A stretch of DNA of 54,581 bases from Methanothermobacter tenebrarum (GTDB lineage Archaea > Methanobacteriota > Methanobacteria > Methanobacteriales > DSM-23052). Made by a program: the position numbers and the translations under genes. Under the pieces are notes generated by a model. That model was not told the DNA's origin and did no database searches. It saw only the letters and a list, made by a program, of their open reading frames with translations. Location of the stretch: the NCBI RefSeq assembly GCF_003264935.1, contig NZ_QLOE01000010.1, positions 1 through 54,581 of the forward strand. The letters run 5' to 3'. Shown here one piece after another: positions 7,914-18,410 of this stretch. Position 1 is the stretch's first letter. The number at the start of each line of letters is the position of its first letter.

Positions 7914-9698
7914 TTGAAATTTTCAGTGTTTCCATTCACGGCAATCATAGGACAAGAACATCTTAAAAAAGCCCTCATATTAAATGCCATCGACCCCACC
8001 ATAGGTGGAGTGCTCATAAAAGGAGATAAAGGCACTGGGAAATCCACCGCCGTAAGAGCATTCGCAGAACTACTACCAGCAAGAGAAGTGGTTGACGGTT
8101 GCACATTCAACTGCAACCCAAATGAAACCCATCTTCTCTGCCAAGAATGTAAAAAGACCCTTGAACAGAAGGGCAGACTACCCACCATAAAAAGGAAAAT
8201 GTCAATAGTGGAACTCCCAGTCTCTGCCACAGAAGACATGGTAGTAGGGTCACTTGACATTAAAAAGGCATTGCGTGAAGGCATTAAAGCCCTCGAACCT
8301 GGTATACTCGCCCGTGCAAATGGTAACATACTCTACATCGACGAAGTGAACCTCCTAGATGATCATGTTGTCAATGTTCTGCTTGATGCAGCTGCAATGG
8401 GAGTTAACATCATCGAAAGAGAAGGAGTCTCAGTATCCCATCCATCCAAATTTATACTAGTTGGTACAATGAACCCAGAAGAAGGAGACCTAAGGCCCCA
8501 AATACTTGACAGATTCGGACTCTGCGTAGAAATTAAAGCCTTAACAGACCCCCAGCAAAGACTCAGAATAATAAAATATAGGATGAAATTCGATGAAAAC
8601 CCAATAAAATTCCAGGAAAAGTTCCGAAAAAAACAGAAAAGATTACAAAAGATGATATTAAACGCGAAAAACCTCCTAGATGAAGTTGAAATTTCAGAGG
8701 ATCTTCTCGAGCTTATAGTGAAAATATCAGCAGCCCTAGGTATCAGGACACATCGAGCAGATATTATAACAGCAAAAGCCGCCACGGCAATAGCAGCATT
8801 CAACCAAAGAAAAAAAGTGAAAGAAGAAGATGTGAAAGAAGCCGCGCTACTCGCACTAAAACATAGAATAAAACAATTACCATTCGAAAAAGAACAAGAA
8901 ATCGACGAAGAACTAATCGAAGAACTAATAGAGGAACCAGAAGACGACTTCGAAATAGATAAAAAGAGAAGACTCAAAAAAGATGTGAAAATAGCTGAAT
9001 TCACAGGCACCATACAAGGCAAAAACTCCGCCAACATCACAGGAAAAAGGGGCAAATACATCAAAGCCAAGGAAACCACAAACCCAGATAGTATCGCCAT
9101 CGACGCAACAATAAAAAAAGCCATAAGAGAAAACCCAGAAAATCCCATGGAAACACTACCAGAACACCTAATGGAAAAAGTGAGAATAAGCAAAGCAAAA
9201 GCACTATACCTCATACTACTAGACTCATCATCCTCCATGAAACTCGACAAAAAAATAAAATTCGCCAAAACCATCGCATGGCTACTACTCAAAGAATCCT
9301 ATGAAAAAAAGAACAAAGTCGGCCTCATATCATTCAAAGGCGATGAAGCCCAGATAATAAGCGAACCCACAACAGACCTTACAAAGGTCAACGAAGCCCT
9401 TGAAAACTTGCAAATCGGGGGTAAAACACCATTAACCCCAGCTCTTATGGAAGCAGCTAAACTAGCATCCCAATACAAGGAACTAGCCCCCACAATCATA
9501 GTCATATCTGATGGCCGCTGCAACATCTTCATAAAATCTAACCTCGAAGAAGACCTTAAAATACTCTACCCAGAACTCAAAAAACTAAACCTAATATTCG
9601 TGGATGCGGAGCCTAAAGGACGCAATATAGGAGTCCTTGAAGAAATCGCGAACAAGTTCAATGCTCCGATATTCTATCTTGACGATATATTAATCTAA
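7914..9698 (+). CDS. Chelatase motor subunit: ChlI-like AAA+ fused to ChlD-like VWA domain
   Basis: 594 residues, from TTG directly behind GGTGATCC. The AAA+ part has Walker A GDKGTGKS (residues 37-44), a four-Cys insert (C63, C67, C76, C79), and Walker [11 protein letters not shown], as in Mg-chelatase ChlI. An acidic linker follows. The C-terminal VWA domain carries the metal-site motif DSSSSM, the Thr in GKTPLTPA and the Asp in VISDGR. Such proteins pair with a CobN/ChlH-type subunit and use ATP to drive metal insertion into a tetrapyrrole. That subunit is encoded downstream at 12491. Which metal and ring are handled is unknown. Confidence 0.88.
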   Translation: MKFSVFPFTAIIGQEHLKKALILNAIDPTIGGVLIKGDKGTGKSTAVRAFAELLPAREVVDGCTFNCNPNETHLLCQECKKTLEQKGRLPTIKRKMSIVELPVSATEDMVVGSLDIKKALREGIKALEPGILARANGNILYIDEVNLLDDHVVNVLLDAAAMGVNIIEREGVSVSHPSKFILVGTMNPEEGDLRPQILDRFGLCVEIKALTDPQQRLRIIKYRMKFDENPIKFQEKFRKKQKRLQKMILNAKNLLDEVEISEDLLELIVKISAALGIRTHRADIITAKAATAIAAFNQRKKVKEEDVKEAALLALKHRIKQLPFEKEQEIDEELIEELIEEPEDDFEIDKKRRLKKDVKIAEFTGTIQGKNSANITGKRGKYIKAKETTNPDSIAIDATIKKAIRENPENPMETLPEHLMEKVRISKAKALYLILLDSSSSMKLDKKIKFAKTIAWLLLKESYEKKNKVGLISFKGDEAQIISEPTTDLTKVNEALENLQIGGKTPLTPALMEAAKLASQYKELAPTIIVISDGRCNIFIKSNLEEDLKILYPELKKLNLIFVDAEPKGRNIGVLEEIANKFNAPIFYLDDILI

Positions 9699-9717
9699 AT
9701 TTTTGGGGAGGTTGAAG

Positions 9718-10269
9718 ATGATCAAATTCAAAAGTTTCACAACAAGAGATCTTGCCTTTATAGGTCTTATAATAGCAATCATGTATATTGTGCAAACAAT
9801 CACAATTCTTGGCGTGTCAGCCTTAACCCCAATCGATGCATTCAAATCAATTGCATCAGCCTTTTTCGTTTGTATAGTAATAAGTATTGGTCTTGCAAAG
9901 GTTGGGAAAATAGGAACATTCACCATAATAGGCCTCGTGAATGGGATAATATGTGGTTTCATAATGCCCGCATTCTTACCACTTTTACCAGCAACTTTTC
10001 TTGGAGGTCTGGCTGGTGATATTACAGTAGGAGCTTTTTATGGGGCATATTCTTCAAGGAATTCACTGGTCACGGGCATTGGTGTTGCAAAATTTATTGA
10101 GACCGTGGTGATTTTAACTGTACCGTTTATATTCGGCTTCTCAAAGTTTATGCTGGCACCGGCACTTATAATAGTTTCAGCGGTTGTCGTGGCAATCCTT
10201 GGGATTCTAGGAGCTCTTGTAGGTTATGGGATTATAATCGAACTCAGAAAGGCGGGTGCGATGGAATAA
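9718..10269 (+). CDS. ECF transporter S component, MptD/Trep_Strep-like
   Basis: 184 residues from ATG 9718, placed right after GGGGAGGT. About six hydrophobic segments run through the protein, starting FIGLIIAIMYIVQTITIL and ending VVAILGILGALVGYGIIIE. Size, helix count and the downstream T and A genes fit the substrate-binding membrane subunit of an energy-coupling-factor importer. The closest family by eye is the MptD-type putative S component. Lying between two chelatase genes, it probably imports a tetrapyrrole, corrinoid or metal-linked substrate; this is inference from context. Confidence 0.7.
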   Translation: MIKFKSFTTRDLAFIGLIIAIMYIVQTITILGVSALTPIDAFKSIASAFFVCIVISIGLAKVGKIGTFTIIGLVNGIICGFIMPAFLPLLPATFLGGLAGDITVGAFYGAYSSRNSLVTGIGVAKFIETVVILTVPFIFGFSKFMLAPALIIVSAVVVAILGILGALVGYGIIIELRKAGAME

Positions 10270-10287
10270 TAGTGGGGGTTTAATCCT

Positions 10288-11037
10288 TTGGATTTCAACA
10301 AGATATTTTCTCCGTTCATATGGACAAGTAAAGGGGGAATCTTTGAAGATATCAGTCCCATCGCAAAGATCTTAGTGATAATCGGAGCCACCATCTTATC
10401 TGTGATAATATCTAATATCTGGCTTCTTATCCTAATGGGGATCGTATTCCTCATTCTCATATCATATTCAGGGACGCTAAGAGCAGCCAGCCCATTTTTA
10501 TCGTTCATCGTGTTCTTCTGGTTTCTATCAATTGTCATAATAATAGCCATTTACAGAAACCTTGAATATGCTCTAGGATTTTTAAGCCAATTTTTTGCAA
10601 GATTCTTCATAATCTCTGCAGCAGGACTCTTCTTTGCATTCACCACATCACCAATAAAACTTGCAAAATCACTTGAATCCCTTAAGATCCCTGGAGAAAT
10701 CATATTCACACTCACAGTAGCCCTCAGATATATACCTACACTAGCATTTGAAACCGCCGCCATATGGGACTCCCTTAAACTGAGAGTTAATCTTCCAAAG
10801 ATTGAAATCCTAAAAAAACCATCACTCCTTTACAGGGGCCTTATAATACCCCTTATAATACGAGTTGTGAAGATATCAGACGAGGTTGCGATCGCAGCAG
10901 AATCCAAGGGCTTCGATCCCGGTAAAAAACCGGTAGAAAGTCTTCAATTTGAGTACAGGGATTTTATATTTGTATTTATCCTCCTAGGATTTTTCACTAC
11001 CCTAAAGATAATCGAATACACCTACATGACCCCCTGA
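10288..11037 (+). CDS. ECF transporter T component (EcfT/CbiQ-like)
   Basis: 249 residues from TTG 10288 with GGGGGTT upstream. It has several membrane segments and, near residue 195, the coupling-helix phrase EVAIAAESKGFDPGKK, close to the AxxARG-type motif by which EcfT contacts the ATPases. The ending is hydrophobic (FIFVFILLGFFTTLKII). It follows the S component by 18 bases and precedes the ATPase by 38, so the three form one transporter unit in the membrane. Confidence 0.85.
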   Translation: MDFNKIFSPFIWTSKGGIFEDISPIAKILVIIGATILSVIISNIWLLILMGIVFLILISYSGTLRAASPFLSFIVFFWFLSIVIIIAIYRNLEYALGFLSQFFARFFIISAAGLFFAFTTSPIKLAKSLESLKIPGEIIFTLTVALRYIPTLAFETAAIWDSLKLRVNLPKIEILKKPSLLYRGLIIPLIIRVVKISDEVAIAAESKGFDPGKKPVESLQFEYRDFIFVFILLGFFTTLKIIEYTYMTP

Positions 11038-11075
11038 TTCCAAAGATAAACCAAAGAATATGTGGTTGTGATAAA

Positions 11076-12449
11076 TTGGACATGGTGTCATTTGATGATG
11101 TAAGCTACACTTACCCAAATCAAAAAGAAAATGCCCTAAAAGAAGTCACATTCCAGGTTAAAAAAGGTGAATCTCTTTTCATAACAGGTAAAAGTGGAAG
11201 TGGAAAATCAACGATTGCAAGAGCAATCATAGGAATAATACCACACATAATCAAGGGAAACCTTGAAGGTAACGTCATCGTAAATGGAAAGAATACCAGG
11301 AATGTAACTGTTAGGAAACTTGCCACAGACGTTGGATATGTGTTCCAAAACCCTGAATCACAATTTTTCACCCTCACTGTAGACCAGGAAGTTTCACTTG
11401 GAGCGGAAAATCTCGGCCTCGATGAAATCGATAAAAGGGTTGAAAAGGCGCTCCAGCTGGTCGGCCTCGAGGATAAGAGATATGAGAGCGTTTTTAACCT
11501 TTCAGAGGGTGAGAAACAGAAGGTTGCATTGGCTTCACAGCTTGCAATGTCGCCTGAAGTGATTGTGATGGATGAACCCACATCAAATCTAGATCCTAAA
11601 GCTACTGATGACTTCTTTAATATACTTTGGAATCTGAGGGATAAAACATTGATACTTATTGATCACCGCACTTATAGGGTCCCTGAAATTTTTGAAAGGG
11701 TTATTGTAATGGATAGTGGGATGATAGTTGAAGATACAGACAGTGAAAAACTCTTAGATCCTGATTTCAGGGATAGATATGGTTTAAGGCGTCCTGAAAG
11801 GGTTTACAATTTGAATTATTCGCAAAAAATGGGTTGGAAATCACTTTTGAAGGTTTCTAATGTATCGTACAGTTATGGGGATGGTTTTTCAGTTGAAGAT
11901 GTTAACTTTGAACTTGGTGAAGGTGAAGTTCTTGGGATCGTTGGATCTAACGGTTCGGGAAAAACTACACTTGCAAAATTGATCACAGGACTCCTAAAAC
12001 CTGACAAAGGAAAAATTGAACTGAAGGGTAGTGTAGGTATGGTGATGCAAGATCCTGATCATCAACTCTTCATGGATACCGTGGAGAGGGAGCTTACCTT
12101 TGGACTGGAAAATGAAAAGCCCCCAATTATGGTTATAAGGAGTATGAATCTCCAGCATCTGATGAAAAGGCACCCTCATTCACTCAGCGGCGGGGAAAAA
12201 CAGAGAACACTAATATCAGTGTTTCTCGTAAGAAAGCCTAATCTTCTCATAATGGATGAACCAACAACTGGAATGGACTTGGAGAACATGAAACGGCTTG
12301 TAAATTGGATAAAGAAACTTAAAAGGATGAGTTTGTCCCTGATAATAATATCACATGATCTTGAATTTCTCGAAATGGTCGTTGACAATGTCCTAATGCT
12401 TAAAAATGGACGCCAAATATCAGCTGATATAAATTCCATATTCAATTAA
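11076..12449 (+). CDS. ECF transporter ATPase with two ABC domains in one chain
   Basis: About 457 residues from TTG 11076 (ATG 11082 possible). Domain 1 has Walker A GKSGSGKST, Q-loop QNPESQFF, signature LSEGEKQKV and Walker B VIVMDEPTSNLD. Domain 2 has GSNGSGKTT, QDPDHQLF, LSGGEKQRT and LLIMDEPTTGMD. Domain 2 is short between its Q-loop and signature. Bacteria usually use two separate ATPases (EcfA1/EcfA2); a fused pair powers the same importer here. The first signature has Glu where LSGGQ has Gly; the second is canonical in LSGG. It energises the S/T pair just upstream. Confidence 0.88.
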   Translation: MDMVSFDDVSYTYPNQKENALKEVTFQVKKGESLFITGKSGSGKSTIARAIIGIIPHIIKGNLEGNVIVNGKNTRNVTVRKLATDVGYVFQNPESQFFTLTVDQEVSLGAENLGLDEIDKRVEKALQLVGLEDKRYESVFNLSEGEKQKVALASQLAMSPEVIVMDEPTSNLDPKATDDFFNILWNLRDKTLILIDHRTYRVPEIFERVIVMDSGMIVEDTDSEKLLDPDFRDRYGLRRPERVYNLNYSQKMGWKSLLKVSNVSYSYGDGFSVEDVNFELGEGEVLGIVGSNGSGKTTLAKLITGLLKPDKGKIELKGSVGMVMQDPDHQLFMDTVERELTFGLENEKPPIMVIRSMNLQHLMKRHPHSLSGGEKQRTLISVFLVRKPNLLIMDEPTTGMDLENMKRLVNWIKKLKRMSLSLIIISHDLEFLEMVVDNVLMLKNGRQISADINSIFN

Positions 12450-12490
12450 TTTGCAGAAAAACAAAAAAAATGGTAGGGAGGTCTTTTATT

Positions 12491-15400
12491 TTGAATAAAA
12501 TATTGGCAATCACCACAATAAATAATACAATATCCCTCAAGGACGCCTTGAACAAGATAAAGGACAAGTATGGGGACATCCTAAAAATCAAGAAAATATA
12601 CCTTGACAAGTATGAGGACCCAAAAGTGCCCCTAGATGATATAAAAAAGGATATCATGGAATCTGATGTTATACTAGTTGATATAAGGGGTGATGAACGC
12701 CTAGGCAGAGAACTACCCCACCTATTAGCCGGTGAAAAAAAGACAGTCATCTCACTAGTCTGGGGAAGCCAAAGGATACTCAGCCTCACAAGAATGGGAA
12801 AACTAAACTTGAAAGAACTCATCAAAGAATTCCAGAAAAAAGGAGCCAATATAGACCCACTCATAAGAGAAGACGAACTTAAAAATATAATAGAAATCCA
12901 TGGCTCAGAGGAAATCAAAGAAGACCTTAAAAGATGGCTCAGAATCCTAGAATATTATAAACAAGGCGACCCTGAAAACCTCAAAAACATGCTACTCTAC
13001 ATACTAAGAGAATACTGCAACACAAAGATAGGAAAGATACCTAAACCAGAAAAAATGCCCAAATATGGACTCTACCACCCATACAAAGGAATCTACAAAG
13101 ACTTAGAAGAATATAAGGCCGCCTCTGGTTTCAACCCGGAACTAGACACGGTTGGCATACTATTCTATAGTGGAATGCACTTTGATGACACAAGACCACT
13201 CGTAGAATCACTCTACGAAAACCTCTATGATAAAGTAAATTGTATAATGGTCTTCTCAGACGGCATCGAACACAACATAAAAGCCCTCAGAGAATACATG
13301 ATGGACATCGACCTCTTCATAAACCTACAATACTTCCAACTCCACGGCGGCCCATATGGAGGCGACCCCAAAATTACCTACCAATTACTGGAAGAAATCA
13401 ATGCCCCTTATCTTATATGCTTGAGGGGTTATGAGACAGATCTTGATGAATGGGAGACCAGCGACGAAAGTCTTAAACCGATGGAAGTAATATTAGCTGT
13501 GATTTTACCAGAATTAGATGGTGGGATTGAACCATTTTTCACGGCAGCTATGCGGACAAAAGATGACAAGGACCTTGGAGAAGTCAGAATAGTTGAAGTA
13601 GTCCCTGAAAGGATGGAAAAATTCTCCAAAAGAATCCTTAACTGGTTAAAACTCAAAAATAAAGAGAATCATGAAAAAAAGATCGCCATAATCATCTATA
13701 ATTATCCTCCAGGGGAGGGCAATCTCGGGAATGCAGGATACCTCGACGTCTTCAAAAGCCTTGAAAGGTTCCTCAAAAAACTCAAAAAACACGGATACAA
13801 AGTCAAGATACCAGAAAAAAACCTTAAAGATCTTCTATTAGAAAATGGTATCATGAACACTCCAAGATACCTCGAAAGGTCAGGTCATCATCTCAACATA
13901 GAAGAATATACCAGCTGGTTCAACAAACTCCCAGAAAAAATCCAAGAGAATATAATAGAATACTGGGGCGAACCCCCAGGGAATATAATGACAGACCAAG
14001 AAGGGATAACATTACCCATACTCGACCTTGGAAGAATATATCTTTGTGTGCAACCTTCAAGGGGAGTCCATGAGGACCCAGAAAATTACCATAGCAAGGA
14101 CTTGCCTCCACACCATCAATATCTAGCATTTTACCACTATCTTGAAGATATTCTTAAAGTAGATGCCCTAATACATTTTGGAATGCACGGAACACTGGAA
14201 TTCACCCCAGGCAAAGAAATAGGCCTTTCAAGTTCATGCTACCCAGACCTACTGATAGGCACAACACCCAACATATACTATTACTGGGTGGGTAACACCT
14301 CAGAGTCGACCATAGCAAAAAGAAGATCCTATGCACTCTGCATTTCACATGCATCACCTCCAATGAGACCATCAAACCTATACGGAGAATATCTAATACT
14401 TGAAGACCTCATAGAACAATACAAAGAAGATAAAGAAAAGGAAACCCTCAAACTCATAGAAGAAAAAGCCAAAACATTAAACATGCCCACCGACTTGAAC
14501 GAAATCGAAAAAGAACTCCAAAGGATGAAAAAACGCCTAATACCATCAGGCCTACATTATATGGACAGAGAATGGAGCCTAAAAGAAAAAATAGATTATC
14601 TCTTAGGAGTTTTAAGATTTGATAGGGAATATCCATCAATACTCAAAATACTATCCAAAAAATTCAAGAAAGCGTCACCAGAAAAGTTGGAAAAAGAAGC
14701 CAAAAAAGCACTGAAAAATATCCTAGAAGGCAAAATCCCAGAGTACCTGCCAAAAGATTACATAGAATGGGTGAAAAAACTCTCTAATACCATCAACTTC
14801 TCATCAGAGAGCAAATCGCTCATAAAAGCCTTAAATGCCGAGTACATCAAACCCAACCGGGGCGGGGATCCCATAAAAGATCCGGAAACATACCCCACAG
14901 GTTATAGTATGTTTGCATTCGATCCAATGAAAATACCAACAGTAGCATCAGAAAACAGAGGGCGCAAAGCCGCAGAACTCCTAATCAAACAACACCTAAA
15001 AGAACATGGAGAATACCCCGAAAGTATAGGAATAATCCTATGGGGATTCGAAACCCTCAAAACCGGCGGAGACACAATATCAATGATACTAGAACTTCTA
15101 GGACTCCGCCTAACAAGAAAATACGGGCCATGGGTCAAAAAATTCGAGGTAATCCCATTAGAAGAACTTGGAAGGCCCAGAATCGATGTATTAGTGAATA
15201 TCTGCGGAATATTCAGGGACACACTAGGCACCCAGATAGACCTACTAAACAGGGCATTCAAACAAGTAGCAGAACTCAACGAACCAGAAGAAATGAACTA
15301 CATAAGAAAACATTATCTTGAAGACAAATCCCTCGCAAGGGTATTCGGACCCTCACCAAAAGAATATGCCACTAACCTCCCCCAGCTCATTGAAAACAGC

Positions 15401-16039
15401 TCCTGGGACGAAGAAGGAGAACTATCAGACGCCTACACAGATTGCATGTCCTATGCATACTTGCCAGATGGCATAAGGAGAGAGGATGAAATCCTAAAGA
15501 AACACTTGGCACGTGTCGACCTCGTAACCCAAGAGAGAGACAATGTTGAATATGAGGTCACAGACCTTGACCATTACTATGAATTCCTCGGCGGACTTTC
15601 AAGTTCAGTAAAAGCATGTAAAGGCAAAGAAGCCACCATAAAAGTCATAGATTCGACCGAGGAAGAACTATACATTGAAGACCTTGACAAGACGATTGAA
15701 AGGGCTGCCAGAACTCGTATACTTAACCCCAGATGGTTAAATGGCATGCTAAAACATGAATTTCACGGTGCAAAACATATCAGGGACAGGATAGAACATC
15801 TACTAGGATTTTCAGCCACCACAAATAAAGTTGAAAACTGGATATATGAAAACGTAGCCGACAAGTTAATACTCGATCCAAAAATGAGAAAAAAACTCAT
15901 AGAAAACAATCCATTCGCCACCATTGAAATTGGCGAAATACTACTCGAAAGCGAAAGAAGAGGATACTGGAAAACCTCAAAAGAAAAAATCCAAAAAATC
16001 AGGGAAACGCTAATATCAATAGAATACAAACTAGAATAA
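12491..16039 (+). CDS. cobN: CobN-like large subunit of a metal chelatase
   Basis: 1182 residues from TTG 12491, which follows GGGAGGTC; an in-frame ATG at 12470 lies before this site and is unlikely. The length and phrases such as DALIHFGMHGTLEFTPGKEI, PNRGGDPIKDPETYPTGYSM and GIILWGFETLKTGGDTISM are those of the CobN/ChlH family, the ring-binding subunit that receives the metal. It works with an AAA+/VWA motor, here the gene at 7914. Aerobic B12 makers use CobN for cobalt, whereas methanogens generally use CbiX for cobalt and CfbA for nickel in F430. The substrate of this enzyme is therefore open. Confidence 0.9.
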   Translation: MNKILAITTINNTISLKDALNKIKDKYGDILKIKKIYLDKYEDPKVPLDDIKKDIMESDVILVDIRGDERLGRELPHLLAGEKKTVISLVWGSQRILSLTRMGKLNLKELIKEFQKKGANIDPLIREDELKNIIEIHGSEEIKEDLKRWLRILEYYKQGDPENLKNMLLYILREYCNTKIGKIPKPEKMPKYGLYHPYKGIYKDLEEYKAASGFNPELDTVGILFYSGMHFDDTRPLVESLYENLYDKVNCIMVFSDGIEHNIKALREYMMDIDLFINLQYFQLHGGPYGGDPKITYQLLEEINAPYLICLRGYETDLDEWETSDESLKPMEVILAVILPELDGGIEPFFTAAMRTKDDKDLGEVRIVEVVPERMEKFSKRILNWLKLKNKENHEKKIAIIIYNYPPGEGNLGNAGYLDVFKSLERFLKKLKKHGYKVKIPEKNLKDLLLENGIMNTPRYLERSGHHLNIEEYTSWFNKLPEKIQENIIEYWGEPPGNIMTDQEGITLPILDLGRIYLCVQPSRGVHEDPENYHSKDLPPHHQYLAFYHYLEDILKVDALIHFGMHGTLEFTPGKEIGLSSSCYPDLLIGTTPNIYYYWVGNTSESTIAKRRSYALCISHASPPMRPSNLYGEYLILEDLIEQYKEDKEKETLKLIEEKAKTLNMPTDLNEIEKELQRMKKRLIPSGLHYMDREWSLKEKIDYLLGVLRFDREYPSILKILSKKFKKASPEKLEKEAKKALKNILEGKIPEYLPKDYIEWVKKLSNTINFSSESKSLIKALNAEYIKPNRGGDPIKDPETYPTGYSMFAFDPMKIPTVASENRGRKAAELLIKQHLKEHGEYPESIGIILWGFETLKTGGDTISMILELLGLRLTRKYGPWVKKFEVIPLEELGRPRIDVLVNICGIFRDTLGTQIDLLNRAFKQVAELNEPEEMNYIRKHYLEDKSLARVFGPSPKEYATNLPQLIENSSWDEEGELSDAYTDCMSYAYLPDGIRREDEILKKHLARVDLVTQERDNVEYEVTDLDHYYEFLGGLSSSVKACKGKEATIKVIDSTEEELYIEDLDKTIERAARTRILNPRWLNGMLKHEFHGAKHIRDRIEHLLGFSATTNKVENWIYENVADKLILDPKMRKKLIENNPFATIEIGEILLESERRGYWKTSKEKIQKIRETLISIEYKLE

Positions 16040-16240
16040 AACATCCTCCCTACGAGCAGGGTGACATTCCACTATTCCACTCTTACAGTGTGAAGTTGCG
16101 GATAACAACAAGAGATGATATTATATTCCCCCCTCCATGTTAAAAAGAAGGTTTATCCCAAAAATAGCCGCCTAAAGATACATGTGTGTACACTTCACCT
16201 AAGCATGGGTTTATCGTCCATTAAAAATCAAATTTAGTGT

Positions 16241-16490
16241 CTAGATCTTGGCAATGGACAAAAAAATCTTATGTATAATTTGGCGAAATTCTCCGTTAAT
16301 TCCTGAAACCTCTCCTAGCAAGGTTAATGCCCAGATTCCTCTCATCAACAATATACTAAGGCAACAAGCGACGGTCACTAAAATCTTGGCCGTTTTACAC
16401 CATTCAGTCTTAGATTCCAACTTTTCACCACAATTCCGACAAAATTTAACGCCCTCAAGGTCTCTGACCCCCGCAATTAGGACAAAATCA
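16241..16490 (-). pseudogene. Broken zinc-ribbon membrane protein
   Basis: On the minus strand one frame gives CPNCGGQRP and the next gives GVKFCRNCGEKLESKTEWC, together a two-CxxC zinc ribbon of the kind that starts many small archaeal membrane proteins. A hydrophobic segment follows (AKILVTVACCLSILLM), then a short tail and TAG at 16241. A frameshift separates the two CxxC pairs, and a TGA sits just before the first pair, so no start codon remains. It was probably a small zinc-ribbon/one-helix protein that has decayed. Confidence 0.6.
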
Positions 16491-16746
16491 CGAAAAACAC
16501 ACTCTTAATTCTACAAAGGGTTAGGATCTCCAAAATAATGAAAGAACCTTTGCATCCTCTCACTGTCCAAAAAAGTCACTTATATTCTCTTAAAATTTAA
16601 AGGGCTATTGATCAAAACTATCAGAGAAATTAGCCTAGTGGGTATAAGATCCAAGGAATGATTATTCCACCACCAATTAAGTTTTATGATCGAATAGAAA
16701 CACAAAAAAATAAAAAACATAAATTTTTTGAATTTGGGGTGAGCAA

Positions 16747-17354
16747 ATGAAAAAAAACTTGGATATTGTTATTAGTTGTGTTCTTATCAGTATATATATA
16801 CGCCTCTTTCAGCGGACCAGTGGCGCAAGATGATGTCATAAATGAAACATTACCATTAGCACTTGAATATAATAAGACAAAAGAGTATGATACAAGAGAC
16901 ATTCCAATCAAGGGAAAAATTATTTGCTGTCCTCTATCTTTCCCTGATTTTGAAGATTTTATTTATGAACCTCCCATCTAATCCTCAACATAATAAACTT
17001 GATCCTGAACTGCCCGAATCAATTAGATCTAAATTTGGAGATAGCATACCCTCAGAATTGTGGGCTCCTCCCACTTTCGATAATAACACAAAAAATACTA
17101 TTTTATACGGCGGAAAGAGATTATGTAGATAACTGGAGTACAAGGTAGCAAAGTTGCACCTGGATACAAGCTGCAGGTAAACGTCATCGTTGTCTACTGG
17201 CCAGAAAAGAAAGTTGGAGGCTGGGGCTTCTTTTTCGGGTGATGAGCCACCGGATGTATATTCGGCTGGGATAAGTGTGCCTGATGCAATTTATGGCGAT
17301 TTCCCATCTGACAAAATTGAAAAATGGATAAGATCACACTATGTTAGTGGATAA
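16747..17354 (+). pseudogene. Decayed gene for a secreted protein (about 190 residues)
   Basis: The frames join into one product. ATGAAAAAAAACTTGG with one A removed gives MKKTWILLLVVFLSVYIYAS, a signal peptide. QDDVINETLPLALEYNKTKE and so on follow to DFEDFIYEPP. A shift near 16975 continues with SNPQHNKLDPELPESIRSKF, a shift near 17125 leads to GSKVAPGYKLQVNVIVVYWP, and a shift near 17225 gives SGDEPPDVYSAGISVP and a stop at 17354. At least four frameshifts are needed. The family is not recognised. Confidence 0.6.
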
Positions 17355-18410
17355 GACATTGGAGATCCATCAGATAAGATTTTATGTGAAGGTTGATAGA
17401 ATACGTTCAAAAAGTAGAGAGATGACTCTCCCAAAGGAGTTTTCTTATGGGTTTAAAGGGGGGATCTCATATAATAATTCACCCTTAGTGTTTCCTTCCT
17501 ATCTCATACCCTGTTGCATATGTACGAATGTCTAATGGGGAAATGACAGGTCCACTTTACCTTAGCATGCATATGACGAAAGTTACATAAGATGCAAAAT
17601 CTTCACCCGGCAAACGAATGAAAATGGGGATGAGCAAAAGGCCTTCTATTGGCCTTTTAGATTATATGTAAGATGTTGAACGAAATGTTGTCATGTAAGT
17701 TTCATGGGACCCCAGGAAAAAGGGAGGTTCTAAGGTCCTAACAAGAATCCGAAAAATATTTTACTGGTAACCCCCCGTTAGCTTTTTTCATGAGTTTAGG
17801 CCTTTAGTAGGGGGATAAGGTAAATCTTGTACTTTCGATGCAATTTTTTTCCGATTGGGTTTAGGTTAACTGATATTATCACGAAAAACCCTTAGAGACT
17901 TTAGATGTGAGAGGCCGGAAGTTTTGACTAGTCAACTTCTGGCATATTTTTTTGTCTAAGCGCTAAAAAAACTACAAAAAAGATTATCCAATTTTCCACG
18001 AAATTGCACAAAAAGGGATCTTGGTTATAATACCATTTGGGGGGGTCTTGGAATTCTTTGAAATCCCCTTGACTATCCAAGCGGATCATCCTTTTTGTCT
18101 ATAATTTTGTTGGAGAAAGCCGGGTTGATGCAATAATAAATTTCACATGGCCCTTGGTTCATTATCCTTTCATCAGCAAGAAATTTATGGGTAGCCCAAA
18201 AGAAATTCTATGAACATGAAGGATCCCAATCCTGAATACAATGGGGTATATTAGCAGATTATGGGGGGGTTTTGGGCTGCGTGAGTTCATATATCATGGC
18301 ATTCAACCTTTTTTTGATCACAGTAAGATTTCCTTTTCTAAAATGTAGGGAAACATATTTAAGATAATATATTATATCCATATCCATGAATCATGAGGAG
18401 GGTATCAAAT
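17355..18410. other. Gene-poor stretch before the exported orphan gene
   Basis: About 1 kb with stops in all frames, long G and T runs and no convincing gene or RNA. One clear hairpin (17636-17658) is listed separately. The stretch may contain more debris of the secreted protein that ends at 17354. Confidence 0.5.
17636..17658. terminator. Hairpin AAAAGGCC/GGCCTTTT
   Basis: A perfect 8-base stem (AAAAGGCC, loop TTCTATT, GGCCTTTT). It would suit a transcription terminator for the now broken secreted-protein gene 280 bases upstream, or it may be unrelated. Confidence 0.35.

Noticed and set aside
8363-9292. Long minus-strand ORF (309 codons) inside the chelatase motor gene
   Set aside because: Ser/Phe/Ile-rich shadow of the acidic and lysine-rich coding strand; no ribosome binding site and the plus-strand product has clear motifs.
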